Source of the DNA: Pullulanibacillus sp. KACC 23026
Lineage (GTDB): Bacteria > Bacillota > Bacilli > Bacillales > Sporolactobacillaceae
Assembly (NCBI RefSeq): GCF_029094525.1
Contig: NZ_CP119107.1
Span: 3,348,001-3,412,000 of the forward strand
Reading direction: 5' to 3'
Length of the DNA: 64,000 nt
The notes beneath the pieces were generated by a model. That model worked only from the letters and a program-made list of their open reading frames with translations, ran no database searches and was not told where the DNA came from. The stretch's first letter is position 1. Each line of letters starts with the position of its first letter. This document shows, piece by piece, positions 49,408 through 59,990 of the stretch. The position numbers and the translations under genes were made by a program.

Positions 49408-50259
49408 TTACTCTGGTGTCTCCAAAGTAACATGGCCAATTTTTAAGGAGCGGAATTCTCGAACAATCATTTCAGAAGTTCGGTCCATATCGATGTGTCC
49501 ACCGCTTCGTACCATTCCGCGGGAGCGGCCGATGCCTTCAAGCAAATTCCATAGGTCATCATCTAATGGTGCCTCGAGCTTATAGCGGTCCATTAAAAGG
49601 TCAGGATATCGCTCGCTTAAGACACGAACAATAAAGCCCGCTACCTCTGTCAAATCGATAATTTCATCCTTTATCGCCCCTGTTGCTGCAAGCTTCAGTC
49701 CAACGGTTTCATCTTCAAACTTTGGCCAGAGAATTCCTGGTGTATCAAGCAGCTCCATTGTTTTACCGACTTTAATCCATTGCTGCTGCTTGGTGATTCC
49801 AGGACGATCGCCAATTTTGGCAATCCGCTTATTTGCCAGACGATTGATCAAAGTCGATTTCCCAACATTGGGAATACCCAAAATCAAGGCGCGATCAGCC
49901 CTTGGATTCATTCCTTTTGCCTCTGCCCGCTGCCGCTTTTCTTCTGTCAATTCACGCACTGCCTTAGGGATCAATGACGTGCCATCACCATCCTGTGAAT
50001 TGACCGCCAGCACCCTTTGATTCTCACCGCTCAGAGCCTTCTGCCAGGCACGTGTTTGTTCAGGGTCTGCCATATCACTTTTATTTAATATGAGTACCCG
50101 CGGCTTATTGCCAACGATCTCATCAATCATCGGGTTACGTGAAGCCATTGGGGCACGTGCATCAAGAAGTTCAATGACCACATCGATCAGCTTCATCTTT
50201 TCAATCATTTGCCGCTTCGCTTTGGCCATATGTCCAGGATACCATTGTATCGTTGCCAC
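49408..50259 (-). CDS. rbgA: Ribosome biogenesis GTPase RbgA (YlqF)
   Basis: Circularly permuted GTPase for late 50S assembly. Motifs come in G4-G1-G3 order: LNKSDMAD near residue 59, GIPNVGKSTLINRL near 126, DTPGIL near 172. MATIQWYPGHMAKAKRQ at the N-terminus is typical. The start is GTG with GGAGG 7 nt upstream. rnhB follows in B. subtilis; here the array and NERD gene intervene. Confidence 0.96.
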   Translation of the reverse strand: MATIQWYPGHMAKAKRQMIEKMKLIDVVIELLDARAPMASRNPMIDEIVGNKPRVLILNKSDMADPEQTRAWQKALSGENQRVLAVNSQDGDGTSLIPKAVRELTEEKRQRAEAKGMNPRADRALILGIPNVGKSTLINRLANKRIAKIGDRPGITKQQQWIKVGKTMELLDTPGILWPKFEDETVGLKLAATGAIKDEIIDLTEVAGFIVRVLSERYPDLLMDRYKLEAPLDDDLWNLLEGIGRSRGMVRSGGHIDMDRTSEMIVREFRSLKIGHVTLETPE

Positions 50260-50312
50260 AGGCTCACCTCCTTTTCTAAAAACAATATGTATACTTCTCT
50301 TAATGTGAGCAA

Positions 50313-50341
50313 AAAAGGAGCTTGGTAACCAAGCTCCTTTT
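50313..50341 (-). terminator. Intrinsic terminator of rplS
   Basis: AAAAGGAGCTTGG and CCAAGCTCCTTTT flank a 3-nt loop, followed on the minus strand by a T run. It separates rplS from rbgA. Confidence 0.92.
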
Positions 50342-50397
50342 GCTTTACATCATGTTTAATTAAACGAGACGTTAAGTATGGACTATAAGGCCAACTA

Positions 50398-50739
50398 TTA
50401 ACGGCTTTTAATACGAGCGGCTTTTCCGCGAAGATTGCGCAAGTAGTAAAGCTTCGCACGACGAACTTTACCACGACGAATCACTTCAAGCTTCTCGATT
50501 TTTGGCGTATGAACTGGGAATGTACGCTCAACACCCACACTGTAAGAAATCTTACGAACTGTGAAAGTTTCGCTAATTCCACCACCACGACGCTTAATAA
50601 CTACACCTTCGAACAATTGGATACGTTCGCGTGAGCCTTCGACAACCTTAACGTGAACACGTACAGTGTCCCCAGGGCGAAATTCAGGGAGATCAGTTCT
50701 GAGTTGTTCTTTTGTGATCTCATCAATAATATGCTGCAT
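50398..50739 (-). CDS. rplS: Ribosomal protein L19 (bL19)
   Basis: 50S protein at the intersubunit bridge. The 113 residues contain [20 protein letters not shown] near residue 24 and [21 protein letters not shown] near the end. The start at 50739 has AGGAGGGG upstream; a longer in-frame start six codons earlier overlaps that SD. It forms a single-gene unit with a long leader. Confidence 0.97.
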   Translation of the reverse strand: MQHIIDEITKEQLRTDLPEFRPGDTVRVHVKVVEGSRERIQLFEGVVIKRRGGGISETFTVRKISYSVGVERTFPVHTPKIEKLEVIRRGKVRRAKLYYLRNLRGKAARIKSR

Positions 50740-51107
50740 GAATGCCCCTCCTTCCACAGAATGCTCTTACAAGGGATCAAAAGATTCGCTCAAGCTCATC
50801 TTCTCGCACTTGCAGCGGAACATCGTAATCAAATGGCCGTAAGCCACTTAAATAGTTTATATGATTTGCATAGAGAAATCAAGTTGAATCTTGATTATAT
50901 ATGAATAGTTAGGCCACTTTTTTAATGAAGCAGCTTAGATTATTTCTTAATTTTAGGTGCTAATTGATAAATTTCAGCTTATATTTGTTTCTTAAGCTCC
51001 CACTTTAACCATTAGATGGAAATTACTGCTTCTAAATTCTCATGAAAAAACTTAGAAAAAACACTCCCTAACCAATTTGTGTCGGGCAAGGTGTTTGTCA
51101 CTTACTT
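50740..51107. other. 368-bp trmD-rplS gap with probable rplS leader
   Basis: No gene is supported. The trmD terminator is at the right end. A TTGATT-17-TAAACT promoter candidate and a TATAAT element with no -35 lie about 150-180 bp before rplS. AATCAAG/CTTGATT (50877-50896) is a small inverted repeat. B. subtilis has an L19 autoregulatory leader at this place; I cannot confirm its fold here. Confidence 0.4.
51054..51097 (-). terminator. Probable terminator of rimM-trmD
   Basis: On the minus strand AACACCTTGCC pairs imperfectly with GGTTAGGGAGTGTT, followed by TTTTTC. It lies directly after the trmD stop. Confidence 0.6.
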
Positions 51108-51815
51108 TTATTCAGGCTTCTCTTTATACGCCTCTAATAAGTCCGGCCTTCGTTCGCGTGTTCGCCGCAAGGATTCAGCCTTCCGCCATTCCTCGATTTT
51201 CGCATGATTGCCTGATAGGAGGACGTCTGGAACTTTAAACCCGCGGAAGTTCGCAGGCCTCGTATATTGCGGGTGCTCTAACAACCCGCTTGAGAAGGAA
51301 TCTGTAACAGCTGAAACGTCGTTGCCGAGTGCTCCAGGAAGCAGACGAACCACACTATCAATGATCACCATCGCTGCAAGCTCACCGCCTGTTAACACGT
51401 AGTCGCCAATCGACAGCTCGTCCGTGACAAGCTGCTCGCGAATGCGCTCATCATAGCCTTCATAATGTCCGCATAGAAAAATAAGATGATCTTCCTTTGC
51501 AAGCTCCTCAGCATGTCGCTGCGTGTAGCGGTCGCCCTGTGGTGTCATCAGAATGATACGCGGCGGCTTTGCTTCTGGGGCGACTTGTTGTTTGAGGGAA
51601 TCAACAGCATCAAAGATCGGCTGCGGCATGAGTACCATGCCGGCGCCACCGCCATATGGATAATCATCCACTTTATTATGCTTGTTATCAGCAAAATCAC
51701 GAAAATTGGTGACCTTGTAGCTGGCAACTCCTTTTTCCTTCGCCTTTTTTAAAATGGACTGTTCAAACACCCCTGTAAACATGTCTGGAAATAAGGACAG
51801 AACATCAATTTTCAT
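51108..51815 (-). CDS. trmD: tRNA (guanine-37-N1)-methyltransferase
   Basis: SPOUT methyltransferase protecting the reading frame by m1G37. [13 protein letters not shown] near residue 115 and [16 protein letters not shown] near 134 form the trefoil-knot SAM site. 235 residues. The ATG lies 11 nt inside the end of rimM, so the pair is translationally coupled. Confidence 0.97.
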   Translation of the reverse strand: MKIDVLSLFPDMFTGVFEQSILKKAKEKGVASYKVTNFRDFADNKHNKVDDYPYGGGAGMVLMPQPIFDAVDSLKQQVAPEAKPPRIILMTPQGDRYTQRHAEELAKEDHLIFLCGHYEGYDERIREQLVTDELSIGDYVLTGGELAAMVIIDSVVRLLPGALGNDVSAVTDSFSSGLLEHPQYTRPANFRGFKVPDVLLSGNHAKIEEWRKAESLRRTRERRPDLLEAYKEKPE

Positions 51816-52332
51816 CGTCGATAAGACCTTCCATCACATGAATGATAACCTTCTTGGTCTCAAGATCAACGTCTTTAACCACATCCTCAATATAAGGAAT
51901 GAGAAGGTCCTTCTTCTTAGGACGCTGGATCACCCAGACATCGTTCGCCCCTGTCGATAAAATCTCTTTAATTTTCCCGAGAACTTTCCCTTCTTCCGTC
52001 TCGACAACACAGCCAATAATCTCGTGATAATAATATTCATTCTCCTCAAGTTCGCGAAGCAAATCCTCTGACACGAACAGATATTGGCCTTTAAATCCTT
52101 GGACCTCATTAATCGTTGGATATCCCTCAAAAGTAAGGAGATCAAAGTTCTTATGACGGCGGTGACTCGCGACCGTGACTTCAGTCATTGGAGCATTCGG
52201 AGAGTCGGCAATCGCTAAACGGCTCCCCTTTTGGTAACGTTCATCAGCGAAATCCGTCTGACTAATCACACGCACCTCTCCGCGGATACCATGTGTATTC
52301 ACAATTTTCCCTACTTGATACCATTCTTTCAT
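51805..52332 (-). CDS. rimM: Ribosome maturation factor RimM
   Basis: Binds S19 and aids 30S head assembly. The N-terminal beta-barrel has [16 protein letters not shown], and the C-terminal PRC barrel has GANDVWVI near residue 127. The ATG at 52332 is chosen since AAGGGTG lies 6 nt upstream; an in-frame GTG three codons earlier overlaps the SD. 175 residues. ylqD, which precedes rimM in B. subtilis, is absent. Confidence 0.95.
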   Translation of the reverse strand: MKEWYQVGKIVNTHGIRGEVRVISQTDFADERYQKGSRLAIADSPNAPMTEVTVASHRRHKNFDLLTFEGYPTINEVQGFKGQYLFVSEDLLRELEENEYYYHEIIGCVVETEEGKVLGKIKEILSTGANDVWVIQRPKKKDLLIPYIEDVVKDVDLETKKVIIHVMEGLIDDEN

Positions 52333-52554
52333 CTTGTTCACCCTTAACTAGTGACTAAATTTTGTATTTACCCCGCCTGAATCGTCCATTACTTTTGGGC
52401 CATCTCAACCCTTTTAAAGCTCTGATACGGGGTTTAAATGCCTTTTACATTTGAATTAATGTATGTATGAGTTTGTTAATAGTTTTGACGAAAAAAAGCT
52501 GAAACATCCTTAGTGCTTTTAATGACGATTCATACCGGCACATTAAAATCTAAG

Positions 52555-52592
52555 TAAGAAAAAAGAGAGGCGGATCCCCGCCCCCCTCTTAA
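52555..52592 (-). terminator. Terminator after khpA
   Basis: On the minus strand GGCGG pairs with CCGCC, extended by AGAGG/CTCTC, followed by TTTTTTC. It overlaps the khpA stop codon and ends the ylxM-ffh-rpsP-khpA operon. Confidence 0.8.
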
Positions 52593-52819
52593 TCTCTGAT
52601 TGTAAGACTTGCTTGTTCGTGATGAGCCAAACCCGCTGCATGAATGATATGGCGGATAGCTTGAGCGGTACGGCCGCGCTTACCAATCACTTTTCCCATA
52701 TCTTCTTTGTTGACCGACAAGATGTAAATGGTACGCTCACCGCTTTGTTCCTTGATAACCTGAATGTCTTCAGGGTGGTCGACGAACGGGGTCACGATGA
52801 TCCGAATGAGCTCATCCAT
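52589..52819 (-). CDS. khpA: KH-domain RNA-binding protein KhpA (YlqC)
   Basis: Single KH domain of 76 residues with the GxxG loop in GKVIGKRGRTAQAIR near residue 42. In other Firmicutes KhpA pairs with KhpB (Jag/EloR) and binds many RNAs. It follows rpsP by 12 nt, the conserved arrangement. Confidence 0.93.
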   Translation of the reverse strand: MDELIRIIVTPFVDHPEDIQVIKEQSGERTIYILSVNKEDMGKVIGKRGRTAQAIRHIIHAAGLAHHEQASLTIRD

Positions 52820-52831
52820 ATATGTGATCCC

Positions 52832-53104
52832 TTACTTGGAAAGCTTTGAGTTGTGGAATTTTTCCATTAAGCCTTCTTTTGAGAACAAGTTGCGAACTGT
52901 GTCAGATGGCTTCGCACCTTTAGTTAACCACTCAAGAGCTTTTGACTCGTCAAGGTTGACAACGGCTGGCTCAGCAACTGGATTGTAAGTACCAATTTGC
53001 TCGATGATACGGCCATCACGAGGTGAACGAGAATCTGCCACTACTACACGGTAAAATGGGCGTTTTTTATTACCCATGCGCTTTAAACGAATTTTTACTG
53101 CCAT
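52832..53104 (-). CDS. rpsP: Ribosomal protein S16 (bS16)
   Basis: Early 30S assembly protein of 90 residues beginning [19 protein letters not shown]-like, with [19 protein letters not shown] near 24. AAGGAG precedes the ATG by 11 nt. It lies between ffh and khpA, with 194 bp of gene-free sequence to ffh. Confidence 0.97.
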   Translation of the reverse strand: MAVKIRLKRMGNKKRPFYRVVVADSRSPRDGRIIEQIGTYNPVAEPAVVNLDESKALEWLTKGAKPSDTVRNLFSKEGLMEKFHNSKLSK

Positions 53105-53298
53105 TGTTAAAACATCTCCTTAATATCTGTTGTTAGATTGATTTATGGTTGGCTCTGTTAAGTAATGCTTTTGATTCTAGACAGGTGAACTGATTGCTTT
53201 CGAGCTGCCGGTTCACCGAAGATTCATCTTATCACTAATTAACAACGCCTATTTATATGTGAAAGATACAACCTGCTGGCGACCTTTACATAACGCTA

Positions 53299-54651
53299 TT
53301 ACATAAAAGGTAATCCAAATGGATTTTTCTTCTTCTTACCTTTTCCACCCATGCCGCCCATCATTTGCTTCATCATCTTCTTCATATCCTTGAATTGATT
53401 CAGCAGACGGTTAATATCTTGGACGGAAGTGCCGCTCCCATTAGCAATGCGCTTCTTACGACTTGGGTTAATAATCTCAGGATTCGTCTTCTCAGCAGGG
53501 GTCATCGAGCGAATGATCGCTTCAACATGACTGATCTGCTTTTCATCGACTTGAAGGTTCTTCATGCCCTTCATTTTGTTCATGCCTGGGATCATCCCAA
53601 GGAGTTCATCAAGCGGGCCCATTTTTCTTACTTGTGCCAGTTGCTCGAGGAAATCATCAAGTGTGAAGCTTGCATTCCGCATTTTTTCCTGCATCTCGCG
53701 GGCTTTCGTTTCATCTACATCTTGTTGAGCCTTTTCAATAAGAGAGAGAACATCACCCATTCCGAGTATTCGGGAAGCCATACGATCCGGGTGGAATGGC
53801 TCTAAAGCATCGAGTTTTTCGCCCATCCCGACGAATTTAATCGGTTTACCCGTCACCGACTTAACTGATAAAGCGGCCCCGCCTCGAGTATCCCCATCCA
53901 TTTTGGTTAGGATGACACCCGTCAAATCAAGGCGTTCGTTAAAGCTTTCAGCAACATTAACGGCATCTTGACCTGTCATCGCATCGACAACGAGGAAGAT
54001 TTCATCAGGGTTGACTGCTGCTTTAATTTCTTCGAGCTCACCCATTAAGTCATCATCCACATGAAGCCGGCCAGCTGTATCAATGAACACCACATCGTGA
54101 TGCTCTTCTTTCGCCTTCTCCACGGCTTTTGCCGCGATCGTAACAGGACTTACCTGGTCACCCATTGAAAAAACAGGCATACTGAGTTGCTTACCCAGAG
54201 TTTCGAGCTGTTTAATCGCCGCTGGGCGATAGATATCAGCCGCAACAAGCAAAGGCTTTTTATTAAATTGCTTGCGTACATAATTGGCGAGCTTTCCTGA
54301 AGAGGTTGTTTTCCCTGCCCCTTGAAGACCGACCATCATGATAACCGTTGGCGGTTTAGAAGCGAGGTTCAGCTTGCTCTGTTCTCCGCCCATTAATGCC
54401 GTGAGCTCATCTTGAACCACTTTGATGACCTGCTGGCCTGGCGTCAAACTCTTCATAACCTCTTGGCCAATCGCACGCTCTTTAATTTTATTAATAAATT
54501 CTTTGACAACTTTGAAGTTAACGTCTGCTTCTAGTAAAGCAAGGCGAACCTCACGCGTCATTTCTTTTACATCTGCCTCAGAGACTTTACCTTTGCCGCG
54601 AATGCGTTTGATCGTCTCTTGAAGCCGTTCCGATAAGCTTTCAAATGCCAT
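53299..54651 (-). CDS. ffh: Signal recognition particle protein Ffh
   Basis: SRP54 GTPase that targets nascent membrane and secreted proteins. The N domain (1-85) precedes the G domain with GLQGAGKTTSSGKLA near 107 and DTAGRLHVDD near 190. The methionine-rich M domain (about 300-440) has MIPGMNKMKGMK and a Met/Gly-rich tail. The ATG overlaps the ylxM stop by 1 nt, with GGAGG 7 nt upstream. Confidence 0.97.
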   Translation of the reverse strand: MAFESLSERLQETIKRIRGKGKVSEADVKEMTREVRLALLEADVNFKVVKEFINKIKERAIGQEVMKSLTPGQQVIKVVQDELTALMGGEQSKLNLASKPPTVIMMVGLQGAGKTTSSGKLANYVRKQFNKKPLLVAADIYRPAAIKQLETLGKQLSMPVFSMGDQVSPVTIAAKAVEKAKEEHHDVVFIDTAGRLHVDDDLMGELEEIKAAVNPDEIFLVVDAMTGQDAVNVAESFNERLDLTGVILTKMDGDTRGGAALSVKSVTGKPIKFVGMGEKLDALEPFHPDRMASRILGMGDVLSLIEKAQQDVDETKAREMQEKMRNASFTLDDFLEQLAQVRKMGPLDELLGMIPGMNKMKGMKNLQVDEKQISHVEAIIRSMTPAEKTNPEIINPSRKKRIANGSGTSVQDINRLLNQFKDMKKMMKQMMGGMGGKGKKKKNPFGLPFM

Positions 54652-54995
54652 TATTCCGCCTCCTCATCCACATTCTCGATCTTAGAGAGAAGGGCAAGAC
54701 CCGCTTCACGCGTATAATCCTCGCTCTTCATCAAGGCTCGGAGCTCGCTTAATACTTGTTGGCGCTTGATATATGTCTCATATAGGCCGAGTTTCGCTTC
54801 AAACGACTCGAGTGTCGTTTCCGTTCGCTTGAGGTTATCATACACCGCTTGACGGCTAATGCCAAACTCTTCTGCGATCTCGCCTAGAGAGTAATCATCC
54901 ACATAGTATAAGTCCATATAATCCCGCTGTTTTTCAGTTAAAAGCGGGTGGTAAAAATCATATAACGCATTAAATCGAACGGTTTTTTCCAGCAT
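54651..54995 (-). CDS. ylxM: SRP-associated HTH protein YlxM
   Basis: Small helix-turn-helix protein of the YlxM/p13 family, which stimulates SRP GTPase in Gram-positives. [21 protein letters not shown] and [13 protein letters not shown] near residue 44 form a sigma-70 region 4-like HTH. The ATG at 54995 has AGGTG about 8 nt upstream, giving 114 residues. It is first in the operon and coupled to ffh. Confidence 0.94.
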   Translation of the reverse strand: MLEKTVRFNALYDFYHPLLTEKQRDYMDLYYVDDYSLGEIAEEFGISRQAVYDNLKRTETTLESFEAKLGLYETYIKRQQVLSELRALMKSEDYTREAGLALLSKIENVDEEAE

Positions 54996-55039
54996 ATGCA
55001 ACTCACCTTTGTAAAGTCTTTTCACTTTACACTTTTATT

Positions 55040-55068
55040 ATATTAACCACTCGATCATTAATTGTCAA
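55040..55068 (-). promoter_or_regulatory. Sigma-A promoter of ylxM-ffh-rpsP-khpA
   Basis: The minus strand has a perfect TTGACA, 17 bp, TAATAT, about 45 bp upstream of ylxM. The leader contains a GTAAAG/CTTTAC hairpin (55013-55032). Confidence 0.7.
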
Positions 55069-55140
55069 GTCTTTGTTCTTTACAGCTATGAAGGGGACCG
55101 ACCTCTTCTAACAGTAAAGATCTGCCCCTACCTAAAACAG

Positions 55141-56130
55141 TTAGTCGTTCTCTTCAAACATTTCGGCGAACAAGCCGTAGACAAAGGCATCGGCGTCGAA
55201 TGGCTGGAGGTCACCGATTTTCTCCCCGAGTCCGACAAATTTGACAGGAAGATCGAGTTCGTGGCGAATCGCTAGAACAATTCCACCTTTTGCCGTTCCG
55301 TCGAGCTTAGTAAGGACAATCCCTGTCACATCCGTCGATTGAGAGAATGTCTTCGCTTGGTTCATGGCGTTTTGCCCGGTTGTCGCATCAAGTACAAGTA
55401 GCACCTCATGCGGAGCTTCTGGAATCTCTCGAGTGATGACACGCTTAACTTTCTCAAGCTCCTTCATCAGGTTAACCTTGTTTTGCAAGCGCCCCGCTGT
55501 ATCACAAATTAAAATGTCGACACCTCGAGATTTCGCCGATTGAACAGCATCGTACACAACGGCGGCCGGGTCAGAGCCCTCCTGCTGCTTAATCACGTCA
55601 ACACCTGAGCGTTCACCCCATACTTCAAGCTGCTCAATGGCACCCGCACGAAAGGTATCCCCTGCTGCGAGCATAACCGATTTGCCTTCTTGCTTAAAGC
55701 GGTGAGCAAGCTTTCCGATCGTCGTCGTTTTACCTACGCCATTCACACCAACAACTAGAATGACCGTCATCCCGTTCGGATTCAGGTTAATTCCAGGATT
55801 TTCATCCTCATCGGCTTCGAGCATATCGGACAAGACCTCAACAATTGTTTCACGGAGCTCGCTTGTCTCCTTAATATTGCGGAGTCGGGCCTCATCCTTT
55901 AGTTTTTCAACAAGGTCCAATACGGTGTTCACACCAACATCTGCACTAATTAAGGCATCCTCAAGCTCTTCAAAAAAGTCTTCATCCACCTTGCGATAAC
56001 GGCTGAGAAGTTGATTCATTTTTGAAGCGAAGGTACCGCGTGTCTTAGAAAGGCCCTCTTTAAACTTTTCAGAATCGGTTGTTTCTTGCTTACCTGTTAG
56101 TTTATCTTTCAACTTTTTGAAAAAGCTCAT
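55141..56130 (-). CDS. ftsY: SRP receptor FtsY
   Basis: Membrane-associated SRP receptor GTPase. A short charged N-terminus leads to the NG domain, with GVNGVGKTTTIGKLAHRF near residue 132, DTAGRLQNKVNLM near 215, and TKLDGTAKGG near 276. Length 329 equals B. subtilis FtsY. The ATG at 56130 has GGAGG 6 nt upstream; an ATG two codons earlier abuts the SD. It follows smc by 99 bp. Confidence 0.97.
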   Translation of the reverse strand: MSFFKKLKDKLTGKQETTDSEKFKEGLSKTRGTFASKMNQLLSRYRKVDEDFFEELEDALISADVGVNTVLDLVEKLKDEARLRNIKETSELRETIVEVLSDMLEADEDENPGINLNPNGMTVILVVGVNGVGKTTTIGKLAHRFKQEGKSVMLAAGDTFRAGAIEQLEVWGERSGVDVIKQQEGSDPAAVVYDAVQSAKSRGVDILICDTAGRLQNKVNLMKELEKVKRVITREIPEAPHEVLLVLDATTGQNAMNQAKTFSQSTDVTGIVLTKLDGTAKGGIVLAIRHELDLPVKFVGLGEKIGDLQPFDADAFVYGLFAEMFEEND

Positions 56131-56229
56131 TGACATCCTCCTTAGAACTTCACTTGTATAACAATTAAACGGTTTATGTATCGGGCTGGACCTCTTCCAA
56201 GTGAAGAAAATCCAAGCCCCTCTTATTGA

Positions 56230-59200
56230 TCAACCGACCAATTCGGCGGTTTCTTCTAAACGGACTGACACAAGTCGGGAAATGCCTGACTCCTGCATTG
56301 TAACGCCATATAAGACATCCGCTTTTTCCATCGTCCCTTTTCGGTGAGTGACCACGATAAACTGAGTCTCTTTGCTAAATTTGGTTAAATAATCCGCATA
56401 ACGATCGACATTCGCATCGTCAAGAGCGGCTTCCACCTCATCCAATACGCAAAACGGTACAGGACGCACCTTTAATATGGCAAACAACAGCGCAATAGCG
56501 GTTAAAGCGCGTTCTCCCCCGGATAACAGGGAGAGATGCTGAAGCTTCTTCCCGGGCGGTTGGGCTAGAATATCCACACCGCTTTCCAGATAATCCTCAG
56601 GGTCCGATAAAACTAAATCGGCACGGCCACCTCCGAATAATTCTTTAAATACGGATTTGAATTGCTCTCTGATAGCCAAAAACGTTTCTTTAAACCGATT
56701 CGATACTTCGTCATCCATCTCATCAATGACGTCTAGAAGGGTTTGTTTCGCTTCTAGAAGGTCGTCCCTCTGTGTAGTAAGGAAGGAAAGACGTGTCGAC
56801 ACCCGGTCAAATTCCTCAATAGCCCCAATATTCACCGTTCCAAGCTCTTCAATAGCACGTTTAATTAGCTTAACCTTTTTGCGCGCTTCATCCGCATCCA
56901 TAGAAAGCGGGTAGTTAACTTTCGCTGATTCATAACCCAGTTCATATTCTTCACGGAGCGTATCCATCAGGTTCTCTAGTTCAACGTCTAAACGTTCAAG
57001 CAGAACCTCTTCTCTGCGCAGCGCTTCCGTCACACCGCGGTGCAGACGCTTCAGTTCCTTTAATTCGAGTTCATTTTGCTTCAAAGCTTCAGACAAATCG
57101 AGGCGAATCTTCCTCCGTTCTGCCAACCAGCTTGTAACTGCCGTTTTATCCTGGCGCAACAGGCTAATCTTATCCCCAAGCTGCATGTTGTCACCATCCT
57201 GGAGTTGAAGCGCTTCTCCTAATCTCTGTTTGGATTGCTCGACCTCTTCTTCATCCTGGATCACTTGCGTTAATTCACGTCTTGTCCGGTCGCATTTATC
57301 CTTCCCGGCTGCTGCGACCTCTTGCTCACGTGCCACTTTAATCTTTAATTCGGTAATTGTTTCACTGAGTTCAGTCTTAGATTGCTCTTGATTTTTCTTT
57401 TGGTCTGTCAGTTTATCAATTTGACGCTTTAAGGCTTCTTCTTTCTGTGAAAGGTCTTCCAACTCTTTAGCCAATTGCTCAAGTCGCTCCGTTAAGCCAT
57501 TGTATTGCTCTTCGAAGTTTGAACGATCTCTTTTCAATAAGTCTTGGCGATCACGAATCGTTTTAACCTCAAAAAGCCGTTCTTGATGCTCGGATTCAAG
57601 CTCTTGATAAGCATTTGTCAGTTTTTCAAGATTATCACGTGTTTTTCTCGCTTCTGCATTAAGAGACTGGACGTGTTCGCGAAGCTCCTTCAGCTTCGCT
57701 TCCCCCTTTTCCTTTTGTCCGGTGAGTTCGAGAATTTTTTTCTCAAGCTGCTCAATCTCACGGCCGCGGCCAAGCAACTGACTGCTGCTCAGCTTGCGGC
57801 TTCCTCCGGACATGGCGCCTCCCGGACTAATGACATCCCCATCCAATGTCACAATCCGGTAGCGGTAGCCGATTATCTTGGCCAATTCTCCAGCCGTTTT
57901 CAAATCCGTGGCAATGACGACATGTCCAAGCAACTGGCCAATGACGCCTTGGTATTCAGGAGCAAAGCGAACCAACCGATCACCGGTTCCGAGAAACCCA
58001 CTTTGCTGTTCAAGCAGGCCCTGCTCCCTCCCGCTTAAAGATCGAGCCTTCATAACGGACATCGGTAAAAACGTGGCACGCCCGCCTTGCCTTTTCTTTA
58101 GAAACTGAATCGCTTCACGGCCATTGGCTTCTGTTTCAACAACCACATGCTGCATGGCCCCACCAAGCGCGGTTTCAATGGCGGTTTCATAGCTTTGATT
58201 GACTTGAATCAACTCTGCCACCGCGCCGCGAATGCCCTTCAATGTCTTCTTTCCAGCGGCATTCAGGACCATTTTCACCCCGCCGAAAAAGCCTGCGTGA
58301 TCCTCTTCCAATTCCTTTAACATATCTCGTCTTGAGATGGTCTGTTCTAAAGTATTGCTGATTTTTTGGTAGAGTTGAAGATTTCGTTCATAAGTGGCAC
58401 GCGAGCCGTCAATTTCTTGATCGAGCTCGGCAAATCGCTTTCTCAACCTGTCACGTTCCGAACGTTTTTGTTCAAGTTCCTTCGCTAATCTCTGTTCCTC
58501 TTCAACCTGACTTTCCCATTGAGAGACAGAATCTTGCGCATTGGCTTCAATTTCATTCTGCTTCTCCGCAAGCTGTGAGCGCTGATCAGACAAATATTGA
58601 GTCTCATGACGAATGGAAGCTTCACGATTCACCACGCTGAAATAATCCGATTTCAGTGATTCAAGCCGCTCTTCCATTCCTTGCTCGAAATTAGTAAGAA
58701 GTGTTTGTTGATCATGAAGTTCGGCTTCTAAGCTTGTTAGAACTTGACGTTTTGAGTGATAATCGGTTTCTTCTAGTTCCAGGCGCTCTTCTAACGCCGC
58801 TCGTTTTTCACGGAGTTCACTAAGACGCTTATCTAGTGACTCAGCGCTTTCTTCCGCATTCTTACGCCTTTCTTCAAGAACATTGCGCTGCCCTTCCGCT
58901 TTCTCAAGCTGTTCACTGACAAGCAAAAGACTCTCTTGAAGCTCTTCAATGGATTCATCATAAGCCTCTATCTTTTGCCGGTCTGCTTCGCCGCTTGCTT
59001 CAAGCAAACGGATTTGCGAGGCAAAATTGACTTCTTTCTCTTGCAAGGCCTCGACTTCTTTTGTCTTTGCTTCCCATTTGCTATGCGTCACCTCGATGTC
59101 GTGAGCTAAGAGACCGACCTCAATGGTTTCTAATTCTTCCTTTTTCTCGAGATAATCTTTAGCAATGGAGGCTTGTACTTCAAGAGGACCGACTTGTTGG

Positions 59201-59796
59201 GTCAATTCATGAATGATATCCTCAACACGATTCAGATGCTCTTCGGAATCAATTAACTTCTTCTCAGCTTGCTGCTTTCTCGTTTTATACTTAAGGACGC
59301 CCGCTGCCTCCTCAAAAATCTTCCGCTTCTCATCTGCCCTACTGTTCAAGATATCATCAATTTTCCCTTGACTGATGATGGAATAAGCTTCACGTCCAAG
59401 TCCTGAATCCATGAATAGGTCTATGATGTCTTTTAACCGGCATTTTTGGCCATTTAAAAGAAAATCGCTCTCGCCTGAGCGAAAGACGCGCCGCGTTACA
59501 CTGACTTCGGTGTAATCGACGTTGATATGGTGATCCATATTATCTAAAACGAGGGTGACCTCTGCCATATTTAAGGCTTGTTTCGAATCGCTCCCTGCAA
59601 AAATAATATCCTCCATTTTCGCTCCGCGCAGCGTTTTCGCCGACTGCTCACCTAGCACCCACTTAATGGCATCCGTAATATTGCTCTTACCGCTTCCGTT
59701 GGGTCCAACCACAGCCGTAACACCCGGAACGAATTCGATTGATACTTTTTTTGCAAAGGATTTAAATCCGAGAATCTCTAATTGCTTGAGGAACAT
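56230..59796 (-). CDS. smc: Chromosome partition protein SMC
   Basis: Condensin ATPase that organises and separates chromosomes with ScpAB. Walker A GPNGSGKSN is at residues 32-40, long coiled coils flank a Gly-rich hinge (about 510-680), and the C-terminal head has LSGGERALTAIALLFA and Walker B FCVLDEVEAALDD near 1110. 1188 residues against 1186 in B. subtilis. GGAGG is 7 nt before the ATG. rnc, its usual immediate neighbour, is separated by a divergent small gene. Confidence 0.98.
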   Translation of the reverse strand: MFLKQLEILGFKSFAKKVSIEFVPGVTAVVGPNGSGKSNITDAIKWVLGEQSAKTLRGAKMEDIIFAGSDSKQALNMAEVTLVLDNMDHHINVDYTEVSVTRRVFRSGESDFLLNGQKCRLKDIIDLFMDSGLGREAYSIISQGKIDDILNSRADEKRKIFEEAAGVLKYKTRKQQAEKKLIDSEEHLNRVEDIIHELTQQVGPLEVQASIAKDYLEKKEELETIEVGLLAHDIEVTHSKWEAKTKEVEALQEKEVNFASQIRLLEASGEADRQKIEAYDESIEELQESLLLVSEQLEKAEGQRNVLEERRKNAEESAESLDKRLSELREKRAALEERLELEETDYHSKRQVLTSLEAELHDQQTLLTNFEQGMEERLESLKSDYFSVVNREASIRHETQYLSDQRSQLAEKQNEIEANAQDSVSQWESQVEEEQRLAKELEQKRSERDRLRKRFAELDQEIDGSRATYERNLQLYQKISNTLEQTISRRDMLKELEEDHAGFFGGVKMVLNAAGKKTLKGIRGAVAELIQVNQSYETAIETALGGAMQHVVVETEANGREAIQFLKKRQGGRATFLPMSVMKARSLSGREQGLLEQQSGFLGTGDRLVRFAPEYQGVIGQLLGHVVIATDLKTAGELAKIIGYRYRIVTLDGDVISPGGAMSGGSRKLSSSQLLGRGREIEQLEKKILELTGQKEKGEAKLKELREHVQSLNAEARKTRDNLEKLTNAYQELESEHQERLFEVKTIRDRQDLLKRDRSNFEEQYNGLTERLEQLAKELEDLSQKEEALKRQIDKLTDQKKNQEQSKTELSETITELKIKVAREQEVAAAGKDKCDRTRRELTQVIQDEEEVEQSKQRLGEALQLQDGDNMQLGDKISLLRQDKTAVTSWLAERRKIRLDLSEALKQNELELKELKRLHRGVTEALRREEVLLERLDVELENLMDTLREEYELGYESAKVNYPLSMDADEARKKVKLIKRAIEELGTVNIGAIEEFDRVSTRLSFLTTQRDDLLEAKQTLLDVIDEMDDEVSNRFKETFLAIREQFKSVFKELFGGGRADLVLSDPEDYLESGVDILAQPPGKKLQHLSLLSGGERALTAIALLFAILKVRPVPFCVLDEVEAALDDANVDRYADYLTKFSKETQFIVVTHRKGTMEKADVLYGVTMQESGISRLVSVRLEETAELVG

Positions 59797-59990
59797 CCCG
59801 TTCCCTCCCCATTCACTCTTAACTCTTCTATTTTATAACATCTGCTATATCAAGGAAAGACGCATTTACTTCCAATAAAACCCCCTCAATTCTAGCAGTC
59901 ATTAACACTTGTGCCCTCCCCAAAAATCAAGACTTATTCTTACAAGAGAGATTATGATAAACTGATTAAAAGACGATTGGAGGACCAGGT